Positions 26,237-34,963 of a stretch of 64,000 nucleotides of DNA are shown piece after piece. The first letter of the stretch is position 1, and each line of letters starts with the position of its first letter. The DNA comes from Pseudonocardia sulfidoxydans NBRC 16205. GTDB taxonomy: Bacteria; Actinomycetota; Actinomycetes; Mycobacteriales; Pseudonocardiaceae. A model generated the notes under the pieces. That model did no database searches. It was not told the origin of the DNA and was given only the letters and a program-made list of their open reading frames with translations. The stretch covers positions 1 through 64,000 of the forward strand of contig NZ_BJVJ01000006.1 of NCBI RefSeq assembly GCF_007989085.1, read 5' to 3'. Both the position numbers and the translations under genes were made by a program.

Positions 26237-27538
26237 GTGCCACCCGACCCGCCCCCGCCCACCGAGCTGCTCGTGCTCGCCGGACTCCCCCGCGACACCA
26301 CCGAACGCGTCGCCCGCCTGCTGCTCGGCGCCCCCGGCACCGTCGTCGTCGGCCACGACCTGCGTGACGTCGGCGAGGGCCTCGTCCGCCGCCGCGTCCG
26401 CGCCACCACGCTCGGCACCGCCGACACCCCGGCGACGCGCACCGACACCACCACCAACGTGCGGCTCACCCACGGCTACCTCTCCTGCGTGCTGCGCGAG
26501 GACCTGCTCCCCGAGCTGCTGCGCCACGCGGGGACCGCGGCGCGCGTCGTCCTGCACCTGGACCCGGTCCTCGAACCCGAACAGATCTGCTGGGCACTCG
26601 CCCACGTCCTCACCGACACGCCCGGCGGCGGCCGCACCGTCGTCACCGACGTCCTCGACCTGCGTGGGGTCGTCACCGCCGTCGACTCGGCGAGCTGGCT
26701 CGACGACGCGACCGGCGACGCCGAGCTCGACGACCGCGACGTCGGCCGGCTGGCCGGCGACGAACGCACCGTCGCGCAGGTCGTCACCGGGCAGGCCGAG
26801 TTCGCCGACCTGCTCGTCCTCGGCGGCACCGCGCCGGGCTGGACGCTCGCCCGCACCCACGCCGCACTGGCCCGGCTCACCCCGGCCGCCCGTCGGGCCA
26901 CCCTCGCCGCCGTCACCGCCGACCCCGACCTGCTCGGGCTGCGCGACCTGCCCGCCGAGGCCCGCCGCGGCCGCGCCGAGGACGTCCACGCCCCGCTGCT
27001 GCGCGGCGCACCCCCGCTGGAGGAGGACTGTGGGCTCGCGCTGCACGTCTTCTCTGCGCGCCGCCCGTTCCATCCCGAACGCCTGCACGAGGCGGTCGAC
27101 GTGCTGCTCGACGGTGTCGTGCGCACCCGCGGCCGGGTGTGGCTCGCGACCCGGCCGTCCGACGTGCTGTGGCTGGAGTCGGCGGGCGGCGGCCTGCGGA
27201 TCGGGCACGCCGGCAGCTGGCTGGCCGGCACCGGGCCCGACGTGTGGGAGGCCGCCGACCCGCGGCGCGTCGCGCTCGCCGCCGCCGGCTGGGACGACCG
27301 GTTCGGCGACCGCTCCCAGGACGTCGTCGTCCTGTCCGACGGGGCCCGCCCGGAGACGATCGACGCCGCGCTGCACGCCGCCCTGCTCACCGACGACGAG
27401 CTGGCCGCCGGCCCCGTCGCCTGGGCGGAGCTGCCCGACCCCTTCGGCCGGTGGCACGTCGACCCCTGCGAACCCGGCGACGCCGGAACCGCCCGCGCCC
27501 CCGCCGAGCACCGCCACGACCGAGGAGGACGCGACTGA
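26237..27538 (+). CDS. CobW-like zinc-homeostasis protein lacking P-loop and CxCC motif
   Basis: A 433-residue protein related to the CobW/COG0523 group. The GTG start has GAGGAGG 6 bases upstream. A CobW C-terminal domain covers about residues 250-405 (HVFSARRPFHPERLHEAVD, RGRVWLATRPSDVLWLESAGG). The N-terminal P-loop position reads AGLPRDTTERVARLL, so it has no GxxxxGK[S/T] Walker A. The metal motif is HGYLSCVLREDLL, where classical members have GCxCC; only one Cys survives. GTP hydrolysis is therefore doubtful. The Zur box implies induction in zinc starvation, as for the mycobacterial relative Rv0106. The C-terminus is His/Asp/Arg-rich. Confidence 0.82.
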   Translation: MPPDPPPPTELLVLAGLPRDTTERVARLLLGAPGTVVVGHDLRDVGEGLVRRRVRATTLGTADTPATRTDTTTNVRLTHGYLSCVLREDLLPELLRHAGTAARVVLHLDPVLEPEQICWALAHVLTDTPGGGRTVVTDVLDLRGVVTAVDSASWLDDATGDAELDDRDVGRLAGDERTVAQVVTGQAEFADLLVLGGTAPGWTLARTHAALARLTPAARRATLAAVTADPDLLGLRDLPAEARRGRAEDVHAPLLRGAPPLEEDCGLALHVFSARRPFHPERLHEAVDVLLDGVVRTRGRVWLATRPSDVLWLESAGGGLRIGHAGSWLAGTGPDVWEAADPRRVALAAAGWDDRFGDRSQDVVVLSDGARPETIDAALHAALLTDDELAAGPVAWAELPDPFGRWHVDPCEPGDAGTARAPAEHRHDRGGRD

Positions 27539-27750
27539 CGGCCGTCCCCGGACGAGGGACGCGCGCCGACACCCGCAGCCGGGGCGCGCCGTGCACGGCG
27601 GCCGCGCCGGACCTGGTGCCTCGTGGTGGGAAGCGCCGACTCGGACCGCCCCGGCCTGAGGCCCCTTACCCCGAACCCCGGGGACCACGCGGACCGGGAC
27701 AGCGTGGATGTCCGATGCCCGGCCGGGGGCCTCAGCACGACCGTGGAGCC

Positions 27751-27969
27751 ATGTTCGTCAGCCACCATGCCGACGCCGAGATGTTCGTCCACCGCGACCG
27801 GCTCCTCGCCGACGCCGAGGAGTTCCGGCTGGCCCGCCTCGCGCGGGCTGCGCGCCGCCGACGCCGCCGGGAGGCGGCGGTGCGCGACCCCGTTCCGCCC
27901 GTCGCGGACCCGGGCGCTCGGCCCGTCGCGAACACGGGCGAGAAACGTCGGAGTCCCGTGCGAGCATGA
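27751..27969 (+). CDS. Small Arg-rich protein coupled to the LAL regulator
   Basis: A 72-residue frame beginning MFVSHHADAEMFVHRD, with a strongly basic helix ARLARAARRRRRRE in the middle and a Pro-rich tail. Its stop overlaps the next ATG as ATGA, a real-gene signature, and the first half has helix-forming, non-shadow composition. GGAG lies close (2-5 bases) to the ATG, which is not ideal. No known domain is recognised. It could be a small accessory protein of the downstream regulator or only a leader ORF that tunes its translation. Confidence 0.6.
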   Translation: MFVSHHADAEMFVHRDRLLADAEEFRLARLARAARRRRRREAAVRDPVPPVADPGARPVANTGEKRRSPVRA

Positions 27970-30965
27970 GCGACGTGCCGCGGCTGGGCGTCGGGATCCC
28001 GCTGGTCGGCCGCCACGAGGAGCTGCGCGCGCTGGGCGCCGCGCTCGACGCGGCCGCCGCCGGGTCGGCCGGTGCCGTCCTGCTGGCGGGCGAGGCGGGC
28101 GTCGGGAAGACGCGGCTGATCGCCGAGACCGTGGCGCGGGCGCAGGGGGCCGGGTTCGCCGTGCTCACCGGGCGCTGCCTCGACACGGGCGAGGCCACGC
28201 TGCCGTACCTGCCGTTCACCGAGGCGCTGCGCGGCCTGGCGGCCGACCGGCCCGATCTGGTCGACGCGCACCCGCCGCTGCACCGGCTGCTGCCGGGGTC
28301 GCGGCCGCGTGAGGAGATCAGCGCGGGCGAGCGCGACCTGGGCCAGCTGCGGGTGTTCGACGCGGTGCTGTCGGTCCTGGACCAGCGCTCGGCCGACGAC
28401 CCGGTGCTGCTCGTGCTGGAGGACGTGCACTGGGCCGACACGTCGAGCCGTGACCTGCTGGTCTTCCTCGCCTCCCGGCTCGGCACGCAGCGGCTGCTGG
28501 TGCTCGTCAGCTATCGCGGCGACGACCTGCACCGCCGGCACCCGTTGCGCCCCTTGCTCGCCGAGCTGGTGCGGCTGCCCGCGGTCGCCCGCGTCGACCT
28601 CGCGGCGCTCGCGGTGGCCGACGCCGAGGCGCTCGTGCGGGAGCTCGCCGACGGCGCACTGGACGACCGGTCGATCGCCCGGATCGCGCGGCGCAGCGAG
28701 GGCAACGCGTTCTTCGCCGAGGAGCTCGTCTCCGCCTCCGACGAGGGGGTGCCGGACGGGCTGGTCGAGGTGCTGCTGGCCCGCCTCGACCGGCTCACCC
28801 CCGATGCGCGGCGGGTGCTGCGGGCGGCGTCGGTGGCGGGGCGCCGCGTCCGGCACGACCGGCTGGCCGCGGTGCTCGACATGGGTGTCGACGAGTTGGA
28901 GACGGCCCTGCGCTCGGCCGTCGCCCACCACATACTCGTGCCGGAGCCGGGTGGCCGGTCGGTCACGGCGTCCGACACCTACGTCTTCCGGCACGCCCTG
29001 CTGCACGAGGCCGTCTACCAGGACCTGCTGCCCGGGGAGCGCAGCCGGCTGCACGCGGCGTTCGCGGCACTGCTCTCACCGGACTGTCCGGGCGACCGCG
29101 AGGAGCCGGGTGCGGTCGCCGAGCTCGCCCGTCACGCGCTCGCGGCGCACGACCTGCCGCTGGCGTTGTCGGCGTCGGTGCGCGCGGCCGACGAGGCCGA
29201 CCGCCGGGGTGGCCCGGCCGAGGTGATGCTGCACGCCGAGCGGGCGCTGAGCCTGTGGCCCGCGGTGCCCGACGCCGAGACGGTCGCGGGCGTCACCGAG
29301 ATCACGATCACGCGGTGGGCGGCGTGGGCGGCGGCGGCCACGGGCGATCCCGACCGCGGGGTGGCGCTGGCCGGGCGGGCCGTGGAGCTGGCCGACCGCG
29401 AGGCCGATCCGCTGCAGTCGGCCGACCTGCGGGTCCGGTACGCGTTGCGGCTGCTGGAGATGGGTGAGGGCGAGGAGCCGCGCCGGGTCGTGGCCGAGGC
29501 GCTGGCCGGGTACGCCGATGCACCGCTGTCGGGCGACCTGGCGTGGGCGCACGCCGTCGCGGCCCGGTCGGCGATGCGGCTCGACGACATCGCCGAGGCC
29601 GGCAGCCGGGCGTACGCGGCGCTGCAGGTGGCCCGCGAGGTCGTCGAGCGCGGCCTGGACAGCCACGACGACGCGGTCGCCGCGCAGGCCGACGCACTCG
29701 TGACGCTGTCGGTGTGCGAGGAGGCGCTGGGCCGCGACGAGGCCGCTCGCAGCAGGCTCGCCGAGGCCAAGGAGCTGGCGCGGACGTCGGGGAACCTGGG
29801 CGTCGAGCTGCGGACGTTCTTCAACACCGGCATCTCACTGCTCGACGCCGGCCGTCTCGGGGAGGCGGTCGCGGAGTTCGCGGCGGGCGAGGAGCGGGCC
29901 GTGGCCACTGGGACGACGTGGAGCGGCTACGGGCTCGAACTGCGGGTGGCGCACGTGCTGGCCGCGCACATGCGGGGCGACTGGGACGATGCGGAGCGCT
30001 CGGCGCGGATGGGTGCGGCGGCGGTGTCGCAGACGGTGGCCACCCGGGTGGCCGCGGCGGCGCTGCTCACCGCGGTGGGCCGGGGCCGGTTCGACGCGGT
30101 GGAGCGCCGCATCGCCGAGCTGCTCGCGGGCCGTCCCACCGACGACCAGGTGTTGCTGCTGATCGGGCAGGCGGGCGCGGAGTCGGCCCTGTGGCGCGGG
30201 GAGCCGCAGCAGGCGCTGGAGCGCATCGCGGCGGCGCGCGAGGGGCTGCTGGCGTGGGAGCCGCACCATCTGGCGGGGATCATGTTGTGCGCCCTCGGGG
30301 TCGCCGCGTACGCCGATCTCGCGACCACGGGCGCGCTGGCGCATGCCGACGCGGTGAGGGGTGCGGAGGAGCTGGCCGCCGCGGGGCGGGAGGCGGCCGC
30401 GAAGGGCACGCCACGAGGTGCGCACCTGGGCGTCGAGGGCCTGGCGTGGCTGGCGCGGATCGAGGCCGAGCTGGCCCGCGCGCGCGGCGACGCCGACGCG
30501 CCGGCGCGGTGGGCCGAGGTCGTGGTGGCGTTCGGCTACGGCGACGGGTACCGGCAGGCGCTGGCGCGTCGTCGACGGGCGGAGGCGTTGCTGGCGGTCG
30601 ACGTGAGCACCGACGTCCGTGCCGAAGCCGCCGCCGAGCTGCGCTGCGCCCTCGCCGCGGCGACCGGTCTGGGGGCGGGTCCGCTCGTGGCGGCGGTGCG
30701 CGAGCTGGCCGACCGCGCGGGGGTCGCCCTCGGCGGCGGCCGGGAGGAGCCGGTGCGCCACGTCCTCACCCCGCGCGAGCACGCCGTCCTGGAGCTGGTC
30801 GCGGGCGGGCGCACCAACCGGCAGGTCGGCGCCGAGCTGTTCATCAGCGAGAAGACCGTGAGTGTCCACCTGTCGCGGGTGATGGCGAAGCTGGGCGCCG
30901 CGAGCCGCACCGAGGCGGTGTCGCTGGCCTGGTCGCGCGGGCTGCTCGACACGACCGGGTCGTGA
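27966..30965 (+). CDS. Large LuxR-family ATP-binding regulator (LAL type)
   Basis: A 999-residue regulator. The AAA/NACHT-like ATPase starts near residue 14, with Walker A GEAGVGKT (42-49) and Walker B LLVLEDVHWAD. The central region is a long TPR-like helical repeat. A LuxR HTH ends the protein (about 930-990, TPREHAVLELVAGGRTNRQVGAELFISEKTVSVHLSRV). MalT/LAL proteins couple ATP and ligand sensing to transcription activation. The start overlaps the small upstream ORF as ATGA. It lies just upstream of, and in the same direction as, the P450/acyl-CoA synthetase pair, which it might control; this is unproven. Confidence 0.9.
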   Translation: MSDVPRLGVGIPLVGRHEELRALGAALDAAAAGSAGAVLLAGEAGVGKTRLIAETVARAQGAGFAVLTGRCLDTGEATLPYLPFTEALRGLAADRPDLVDAHPPLHRLLPGSRPREEISAGERDLGQLRVFDAVLSVLDQRSADDPVLLVLEDVHWADTSSRDLLVFLASRLGTQRLLVLVSYRGDDLHRRHPLRPLLAELVRLPAVARVDLAALAVADAEALVRELADGALDDRSIARIARRSEGNAFFAEELVSASDEGVPDGLVEVLLARLDRLTPDARRVLRAASVAGRRVRHDRLAAVLDMGVDELETALRSAVAHHILVPEPGGRSVTASDTYVFRHALLHEAVYQDLLPGERSRLHAAFAALLSPDCPGDREEPGAVAELARHALAAHDLPLALSASVRAADEADRRGGPAEVMLHAERALSLWPAVPDAETVAGVTEITITRWAAWAAAATGDPDRGVALAGRAVELADREADPLQSADLRVRYALRLLEMGEGEEPRRVVAEALAGYADAPLSGDLAWAHAVAARSAMRLDDIAEAGSRAYAALQVAREVVERGLDSHDDAVAAQADALVTLSVCEEALGRDEAARSRLAEAKELARTSGNLGVELRTFFNTGISLLDAGRLGEAVAEFAAGEERAVATGTTWSGYGLELRVAHVLAAHMRGDWDDAERSARMGAAAVSQTVATRVAAAALLTAVGRGRFDAVERRIAELLAGRPTDDQVLLLIGQAGAESALWRGEPQQALERIAAAREGLLAWEPHHLAGIMLCALGVAAYADLATTGALAHADAVRGAEELAAAGREAAAKGTPRGAHLGVEGLAWLARIEAELARARGDADAPARWAEVVVAFGYGDGYRQALARRRRAEALLAVDVSTDVRAEAAAELRCALAAATGLGAGPLVAAVRELADRAGVALGGGREEPVRHVLTPREHAVLELVAGGRTNRQVGAELFISEKTVSVHLSRVMAKLGAASRTEAVSLAWSRGLLDTTGS

Positions 30966-30994
30966 GACCTCCCGCCCGTACCCGCGGGTAACTA

Positions 30995-31018
30995 TGGTGT
31001 GAGCGACTGCTCACACCA
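30995..31018. promoter_or_regulatory. 24-base inverted repeat, candidate operator of the P450 operon
   Basis: Perfect 10-base arms TGGTGTGAGC and GCTCACACCA flank the 4-base centre GACT. It lies 30 bases after the LAL stop and 17 bases before the P450 ATG. Size and symmetry suit a TetR or GntR/FadR-type dimer site. It could also be a hairpin at the 3' end of the LAL gene. Its TGTGAGCG core resembles the Family A repeat arm. Confidence 0.55.
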
Positions 31019-31034
31019 GTACGGGGGTTCGGCG

Positions 31035-32297
31035 ATGACGCCGCATGTCACCGGGTACGACCTGTCGGATCTCGACGGGTTCTGGGCCGCGCCGATCGCC
31101 GAGCGGGCCGCGGGCTTCGCCGCCCTGCGCGAGCGCGATCCCGTGTCGTACCACCCCGAACCCGAGTCGCCGTGGCGCGACCCCGACGGCGGCTTCTACG
31201 CCGTGACCCGCCTCGACGACGTCCACGAGGCCAGCCGGCACCCGCAGATCTTCTGCTCCGGCAAGGGATCGACGTCGATCCCCGACATGCCGCTCGAGTT
31301 CGTGGAGTTCTTCGGCTCGATGATCGGCATGGACGACCCGCGGCACGCCCGGATGCGCCGCATCGTGTCCCGCGGCTTCACCCCGCGCCGGCTCGCCCAG
31401 CTCACCGACGACGTCGCCGCGACCGCGACGAGGATCGTCGACGACGTCGTCGACCGCGGCGAGTGCGACGCCGTCACCGAGATCGCGGCCCGGCTCCCGA
31501 TGAAGATCGTGTGCGACCTGATGGGTGTGCCGGCGAGCCAGTACGACTTCGTGTTCGACGCGTCCAACGTCGTGCTCGGCGCGGGCGACCCGGAGTACGT
31601 GCCCGAGGGCACCGACACCGTCACCGCGATCCTCACCGCCGCGGGCGGGCTGGCCCAGCTGATGCGCGAGCTCGGCGAGGAACGCGCGAAGAACCCGACC
31701 GACGACGTCACGTCCGCGCTGGTCAACGCCGAGATCGACGGCGAGCGCCTCACCCCCGACGAGCTGGCGAGCTTCTTCATCCTGCTCGTCGTCGCCGGCA
31801 ACGAGACCACCCGCAACGCCATCTCGTGGGGCCTGCAGCTGCTCACCGAGCACCCCGACCAGCGCGCGACCTGGCTCGCCGACATCGACGGTGTCACCCC
31901 GACCGCGGTCGACGAGATCGTGCGCGTCGCATCGCCGGTGATCTTCATGCGGCGCACCTGCACCCGGGACACGGAGCTGGGCGGGACGCCGCTGCGCGAG
32001 GGCGACAAGCTCGCGCTGTTCTACTGGGCCGCGAACCGCGATCCGGCGCACTTCCCCGACCCCGACCGGTTCGACGTGCTCCGCACCCCCAACCACCACG
32101 TCGGGTTCGGCGGGCCCGGTCCGCACTTCTGCCTCGGCGCGCACCTGGCCCGCCGCGAGATGTCGGTGATGTTCCGGGAGCTGCTGACGCGGGTGCCCGA
32201 CATCCACGTGACCGCGCCCCCGCACCGGCTGCGGTCGATGTTCATCAACGGTGTCAAGCACCTGCCGGTGGCGTTCACCCCCGGCGGTGCGCGGTGA
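31035..32297 (+). CDS. Cytochrome P450, CYP124-like
   Basis: A 420-residue soluble P450. It has the I-helix AGNETTRNAISWG, the ExxR-type segment DEIVRVASPVIFMRRTCTRD (E..R in K-helix) and the heme loop FGGPGPHFCLGAHLARRE with its Cys ligand. The C-terminal half follows mycobacterial CYP124 closely. CYP124 omega-hydroxylates methyl-branched lipids and the cholesterol side chain. ATG 31035 (MTPHVTGYD) is chosen; an upstream GTG would start inside the inverted repeat. It overlaps the following acyl-CoA synthetase gene as GTGA, so hydroxylation or acid formation and CoA activation probably act in sequence. Confidence 0.9.
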   Translation: MTPHVTGYDLSDLDGFWAAPIAERAAGFAALRERDPVSYHPEPESPWRDPDGGFYAVTRLDDVHEASRHPQIFCSGKGSTSIPDMPLEFVEFFGSMIGMDDPRHARMRRIVSRGFTPRRLAQLTDDVAATATRIVDDVVDRGECDAVTEIAARLPMKIVCDLMGVPASQYDFVFDASNVVLGAGDPEYVPEGTDTVTAILTAAGGLAQLMRELGEERAKNPTDDVTSALVNAEIDGERLTPDELASFFILLVVAGNETTRNAISWGLQLLTEHPDQRATWLADIDGVTPTAVDEIVRVASPVIFMRRTCTRDTELGGTPLREGDKLALFYWAANRDPAHFPDPDRFDVLRTPNHHVGFGGPGPHFCLGAHLARREMSVMFRELLTRVPDIHVTAPPHRLRSMFINGVKHLPVAFTPGGAR

Positions 32298-33967
32298 CGG
32301 CCCGGTCGCCGGTGACGCTGGAGTACCCCGACGTCGCGGTAGGAGCGATCCTCGCGGGGTCGGCACGCCGGTTCGGCGCCCGGACCATGATCCACTACCA
32401 GGGGCGGGAGCTGTCCTTCACCGACCTTTACGCACGGGCGTGCGCATTCGCGAACGCGTTGCGTGCCGACGGGATCGGCCGGGGCGACGCCGTCGCGATC
32501 CACCTGCCCAACTGCCCGCAGTACGCCGTCGCCTACTACGGGATCCTGCTGGCGGGCGCGACGTTCACCCCGGCCAACCCGCTGCTGCCGCCCGAGGACC
32601 TCGCCGCCCAGCTCGCCGACTCCGGCGCCCGGGCGGCGGTGACGTGGGCACCGGTCGCGCCCGCGCTACTCGAGGTGCGGGACCGGACGTCGGTGGAGCT
32701 GGTACTGGTCACCGACCGGGACCAGGGCGTCGACCCGGCCCACCGCCCGCCGCTGCCCGACGGCACGACCGACTTCGAGGAGTTCCACGCCGCCGCCCCC
32801 GCCACCGCTCCCGTGTCCGGCGTCGTGCCCGCCGCCGACCTCGCGCACCTGGCCTACACCGGCGGCACGACGGGCCGGTCGAAGGCGGTGCAGCTGACGC
32901 ACCGCAACGTCGTCGCCAACGTCCTGCAGTACGCGTGCGGTGGTGCCGGCGCGGTCAGCCGCGTCGACGACGAGGGCGGGCAGTGGATCGAGCAGACCAG
33001 CCCGCCCGAGGAGCACCCGACGCGGCTGGGTACCGGGGTGTCGATCTGCCTGGCGCCGTGGTTCCACGCGATGGGCACCATCGGCGGACTGAACGTCCCA
33101 ACCCTGTCGGGGACGACGATGGTGCTGCACGAACGCTTCGAACCCGCCGCCTACCTGGCCGACGTCGAACGGTTCCGGGCGACGACGCTGTCGGGCGCCC
33201 CGCCCCTCTACGCCGCCCTGCTGCGCCACCCCGACCTCGCGACGCGCGACCTCACCTCGGTCCGCGGGCTCAGCTCCGGCGCCGCACCGCTGCCGGTCGA
33301 GCTGATCGGCGGGCTGCGTGCCCGGCTCGGCGACGACGTCGTCATCGCGGAGGGCTACGGGCTCACCGAGGTGACGATGGGCGCGACGATCGGGCCGTCG
33401 GCACGCTCGGCCGTCCGCAAGCCGGGGACGGTGGGCCCGCCGGTGCCCGACACCGAGATCGCGATCCTCGGCCCCGACGGCGACGAGCTCCCCGACGGCA
33501 CGGAGGGTGAGGTGTGCATCCGCGGCCCGCAGGTCATGCGCGGCTACCGCAACCGCCCCGACGAGACCGCGTCGACGCTGGCCGGCGGCTGGCTGCACAC
33601 CGGCGACATCGGCGTCCTCGACGACGACGGCTACCTCCGCATCGTCGACCGGGCCAAGGACATGCTCATCTACAAGGGATACAACGTCTATCCCCGCGAG
33701 CTCGAGGAGCTGCTGCACGCGCAACCCGGAGTGACCGGGGCGGCGGTCGTCGGACGCCCCCAGGCCGACGTCGGCGAGCTCCCGGTGGCGTTCGTCGTCG
33801 CACCCGGTCTCGACGCCGGCGGCGCGCAGGAGCTCGCCGAGCGGGTGAACGTGCAGGTCACGCCCTACAAGCGGCTGCGCGAGATCGTGCTCGTCGACGA
33901 GATCCCGGTGTCGGCGGCGGGGAAGGTGCTCAAACGGGCGCTGCGGGAGCGGCTCGTCGGCGGTTGA
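32294..33967 (+). CDS. Acyl-CoA synthetase (ANL superfamily, FadD-like)
   Basis: A 557-residue AMP-forming ligase. It has the ATP motif YTGGTTGRSKAV, the adenine/substrate loop EGYGLTE, the hinge motif GWLHTGDIGVLDDDGYL, and the catalytic Lys near the C-terminus in PVSAAGKVLKR. The GTG start overlaps the P450 stop by 4 bases. It likely activates a fatty, branched or sterol-derived acid, perhaps the product of the P450. Acyl-length specificity is not readable here. It is unusually rich in an inserted loop after LQYACGG (about 50 residues, SRVDDEGGQWIEQTSPPEEH). Confidence 0.9.
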   Translation: MTARSPVTLEYPDVAVGAILAGSARRFGARTMIHYQGRELSFTDLYARACAFANALRADGIGRGDAVAIHLPNCPQYAVAYYGILLAGATFTPANPLLPPEDLAAQLADSGARAAVTWAPVAPALLEVRDRTSVELVLVTDRDQGVDPAHRPPLPDGTTDFEEFHAAAPATAPVSGVVPAADLAHLAYTGGTTGRSKAVQLTHRNVVANVLQYACGGAGAVSRVDDEGGQWIEQTSPPEEHPTRLGTGVSICLAPWFHAMGTIGGLNVPTLSGTTMVLHERFEPAAYLADVERFRATTLSGAPPLYAALLRHPDLATRDLTSVRGLSSGAAPLPVELIGGLRARLGDDVVIAEGYGLTEVTMGATIGPSARSAVRKPGTVGPPVPDTEIAILGPDGDELPDGTEGEVCIRGPQVMRGYRNRPDETASTLAGGWLHTGDIGVLDDDGYLRIVDRAKDMLIYKGYNVYPRELEELLHAQPGVTGAAVVGRPQADVGELPVAFVVAPGLDAGGAQELAERVNVQVTPYKRLREIVLVDEIPVSAAGKVLKRALRERLVGG

Positions 33968-34103
33968 CACCCACACGGGTGGCGGGTCGATCCGTTCCGG
34001 GACCAAAGACCCCGATAGTGTGATCAGCGCTAACGGTCGTGCTCGCGCCGGCGACATGCTTCACGTACGGACACCCGGGGAGTCCCACGGGGCCCGCACA
34101 GGC

Positions 34104-34144
34104 GGCCACCTCGTGGTGGCTGCGCTCCCCCAGAGAGGTGGTCC
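34104..34144 (+). promoter_or_regulatory. Structured leader with two exclusive hairpins masking an RBS
   Basis: Segment GGCCACCTC (34,104-34,112) can pair with GGTGGC (34,115-34,120) in a short local hairpin. It can instead pair with GAGGTGGTC (34,135-34,143), which contains the AGAGGTGG ribosome binding site of the next gene. The two pairings exclude each other, an expression-platform-like layout. No known riboswitch aptamer was recognised in the 130 bases before it. Confidence 0.4.
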
Positions 34145-34147
34145 GCC

Positions 34148-34501
34148 ATGACGACGCCGGTCGCTCGGCCCCCGGCTCGCCCGGTGCCTGCGCCGCACTC
34201 GTTCATGGACGTGCCCACCCAGCGAATCGTTCCGCCGGCCCGCCTCGTGGCGGACGCGCGGACCCGGCCGGCTCCGTCGGCCACGACGTCACTGGGGAGC
34301 GGCGTCGTGCACGCCCGGGCGGTGGGGGCCGCCCGGGCGCGGAGCCGTGTCGGGACCATCGTGGACGTCGTCGGCCGGCTCGGGACCGTGGTCTCGTTCG
34401 CGGCGGTCGTCATCGTGTCGACGGCCGTGGGGGCCTCGACCGACAACGCCGCACCGGCCGGCGACTCCGCGACCGCGGGCATGACGTTGGGCGCGCCGTA
34501 G
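34148..34501 (+). CDS. Small membrane protein, unknown function
   Basis: A 117-residue frame with a long Pro/Ala/Arg-rich N-terminus and one hydrophobic segment at about residues 73-94 (VVGRLGTVVSFAAVVIVSTA), then a short Ala/Gly/Ser-rich tail that would lie outside. The ATG has AGAGGTGG 6 bases upstream, inside a leader that can fold in two ways. No family is recognised. The opposite strand is also open over most of this stretch, but it lacks a start with a ribosome binding site and shows no membrane segment. Confidence 0.5.
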   Translation: MTTPVARPPARPVPAPHSFMDVPTQRIVPPARLVADARTRPAPSATTSLGSGVVHARAVGAARARSRVGTIVDVVGRLGTVVSFAAVVIVSTAVGASTDNAAPAGDSATAGMTLGAP

Positions 34502-34550
34502 CCACGCTCGGTGGTCGCCGTGTGCGCCGGACCGCGCCTCCCGCCCCGAG

Positions 34551-34766
34551 CTAGGCCGCGGCCTCTCCCGGGGTCGCGAGCGGGGTCTTCAGCACGTGGT
34601 CGACCAGCCGCATGATCAGCTGGGTACCGCCGAGCCGGTAGCCGAACTCCTCCCAGGTGAGAAGCTCCTTGGAGATCATCTCACCGACCGGGCCCGGGTA
34701 CAGCCGGGTCGCGCGGAAGGCCGCGGCACGCAGCCGCATCTTCTCGTGGTGGTCCATCGGGCTCAC
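34551..34766 (-). CDS. Small conserved-looking protein, unknown function
   Basis: A 71-residue basic, helical protein. The segment RAAAFRATRLYPGPVGEMISKELLTWEEFGYRLGG is compositionally like a real folded domain. The start is ambiguous. GTG 34,766 has GAGGAG 5 bases upstream; ATG three codons later (MDHHEKMRLR) is the alternative. It converges with the small membrane protein gene and is divergent from tenA. Proteins of this size and style are common in actinobacteria, but no function is known to me. Confidence 0.65.
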   Translation of the reverse strand: MSPMDHHEKMRLRAAAFRATRLYPGPVGEMISKELLTWEEFGYRLGGTQLIMRLVDHVLKTPLATPGEAAA

Positions 34767-34950
34767 TCGCTCTCCTCGCCGTCGACGTGACACGTACGGA
34801 CGAGCGCCTCGACGCTGAAACGCACCCTCTCGGGCCATGGTCGCCTACCCCCGCCACGACACGACATGACCGACCCCATGGAGTGACGAGTATCTCACAC
34901 TGCGCGCACGGAACGGGTTTGGACCGCCACGACCTGCACAGATGATCACC

Positions 34951-34956
34951 TAGGTT
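34951..34956 (+). promoter_or_regulatory. -10 element for leaderless tenA transcript
   Basis: TAGGTT ends 7 bases before GTG 34,964, with no Shine-Dalgarno between them. This matches the usual spacing for leaderless actinobacterial mRNAs. It favours the GTG over the TTG three codons upstream. Confidence 0.5.
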
Positions 34957-34963
34957 GAGTCGC

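Noticed and set aside
31172..33967. A 931-codon reading of the acyl-CoA synthetase that starts within the P450 gene
   Set aside because: The upstream third is a shadow of the P450 in another frame. The GTG overlapping the P450 stop gives a normal-length enzyme.
34839..34963. A TPP riboswitch upstream of tenA
   Set aside because: The conserved CTGAGA and ACCTGA-type blocks are absent, and the gene looks leaderless.
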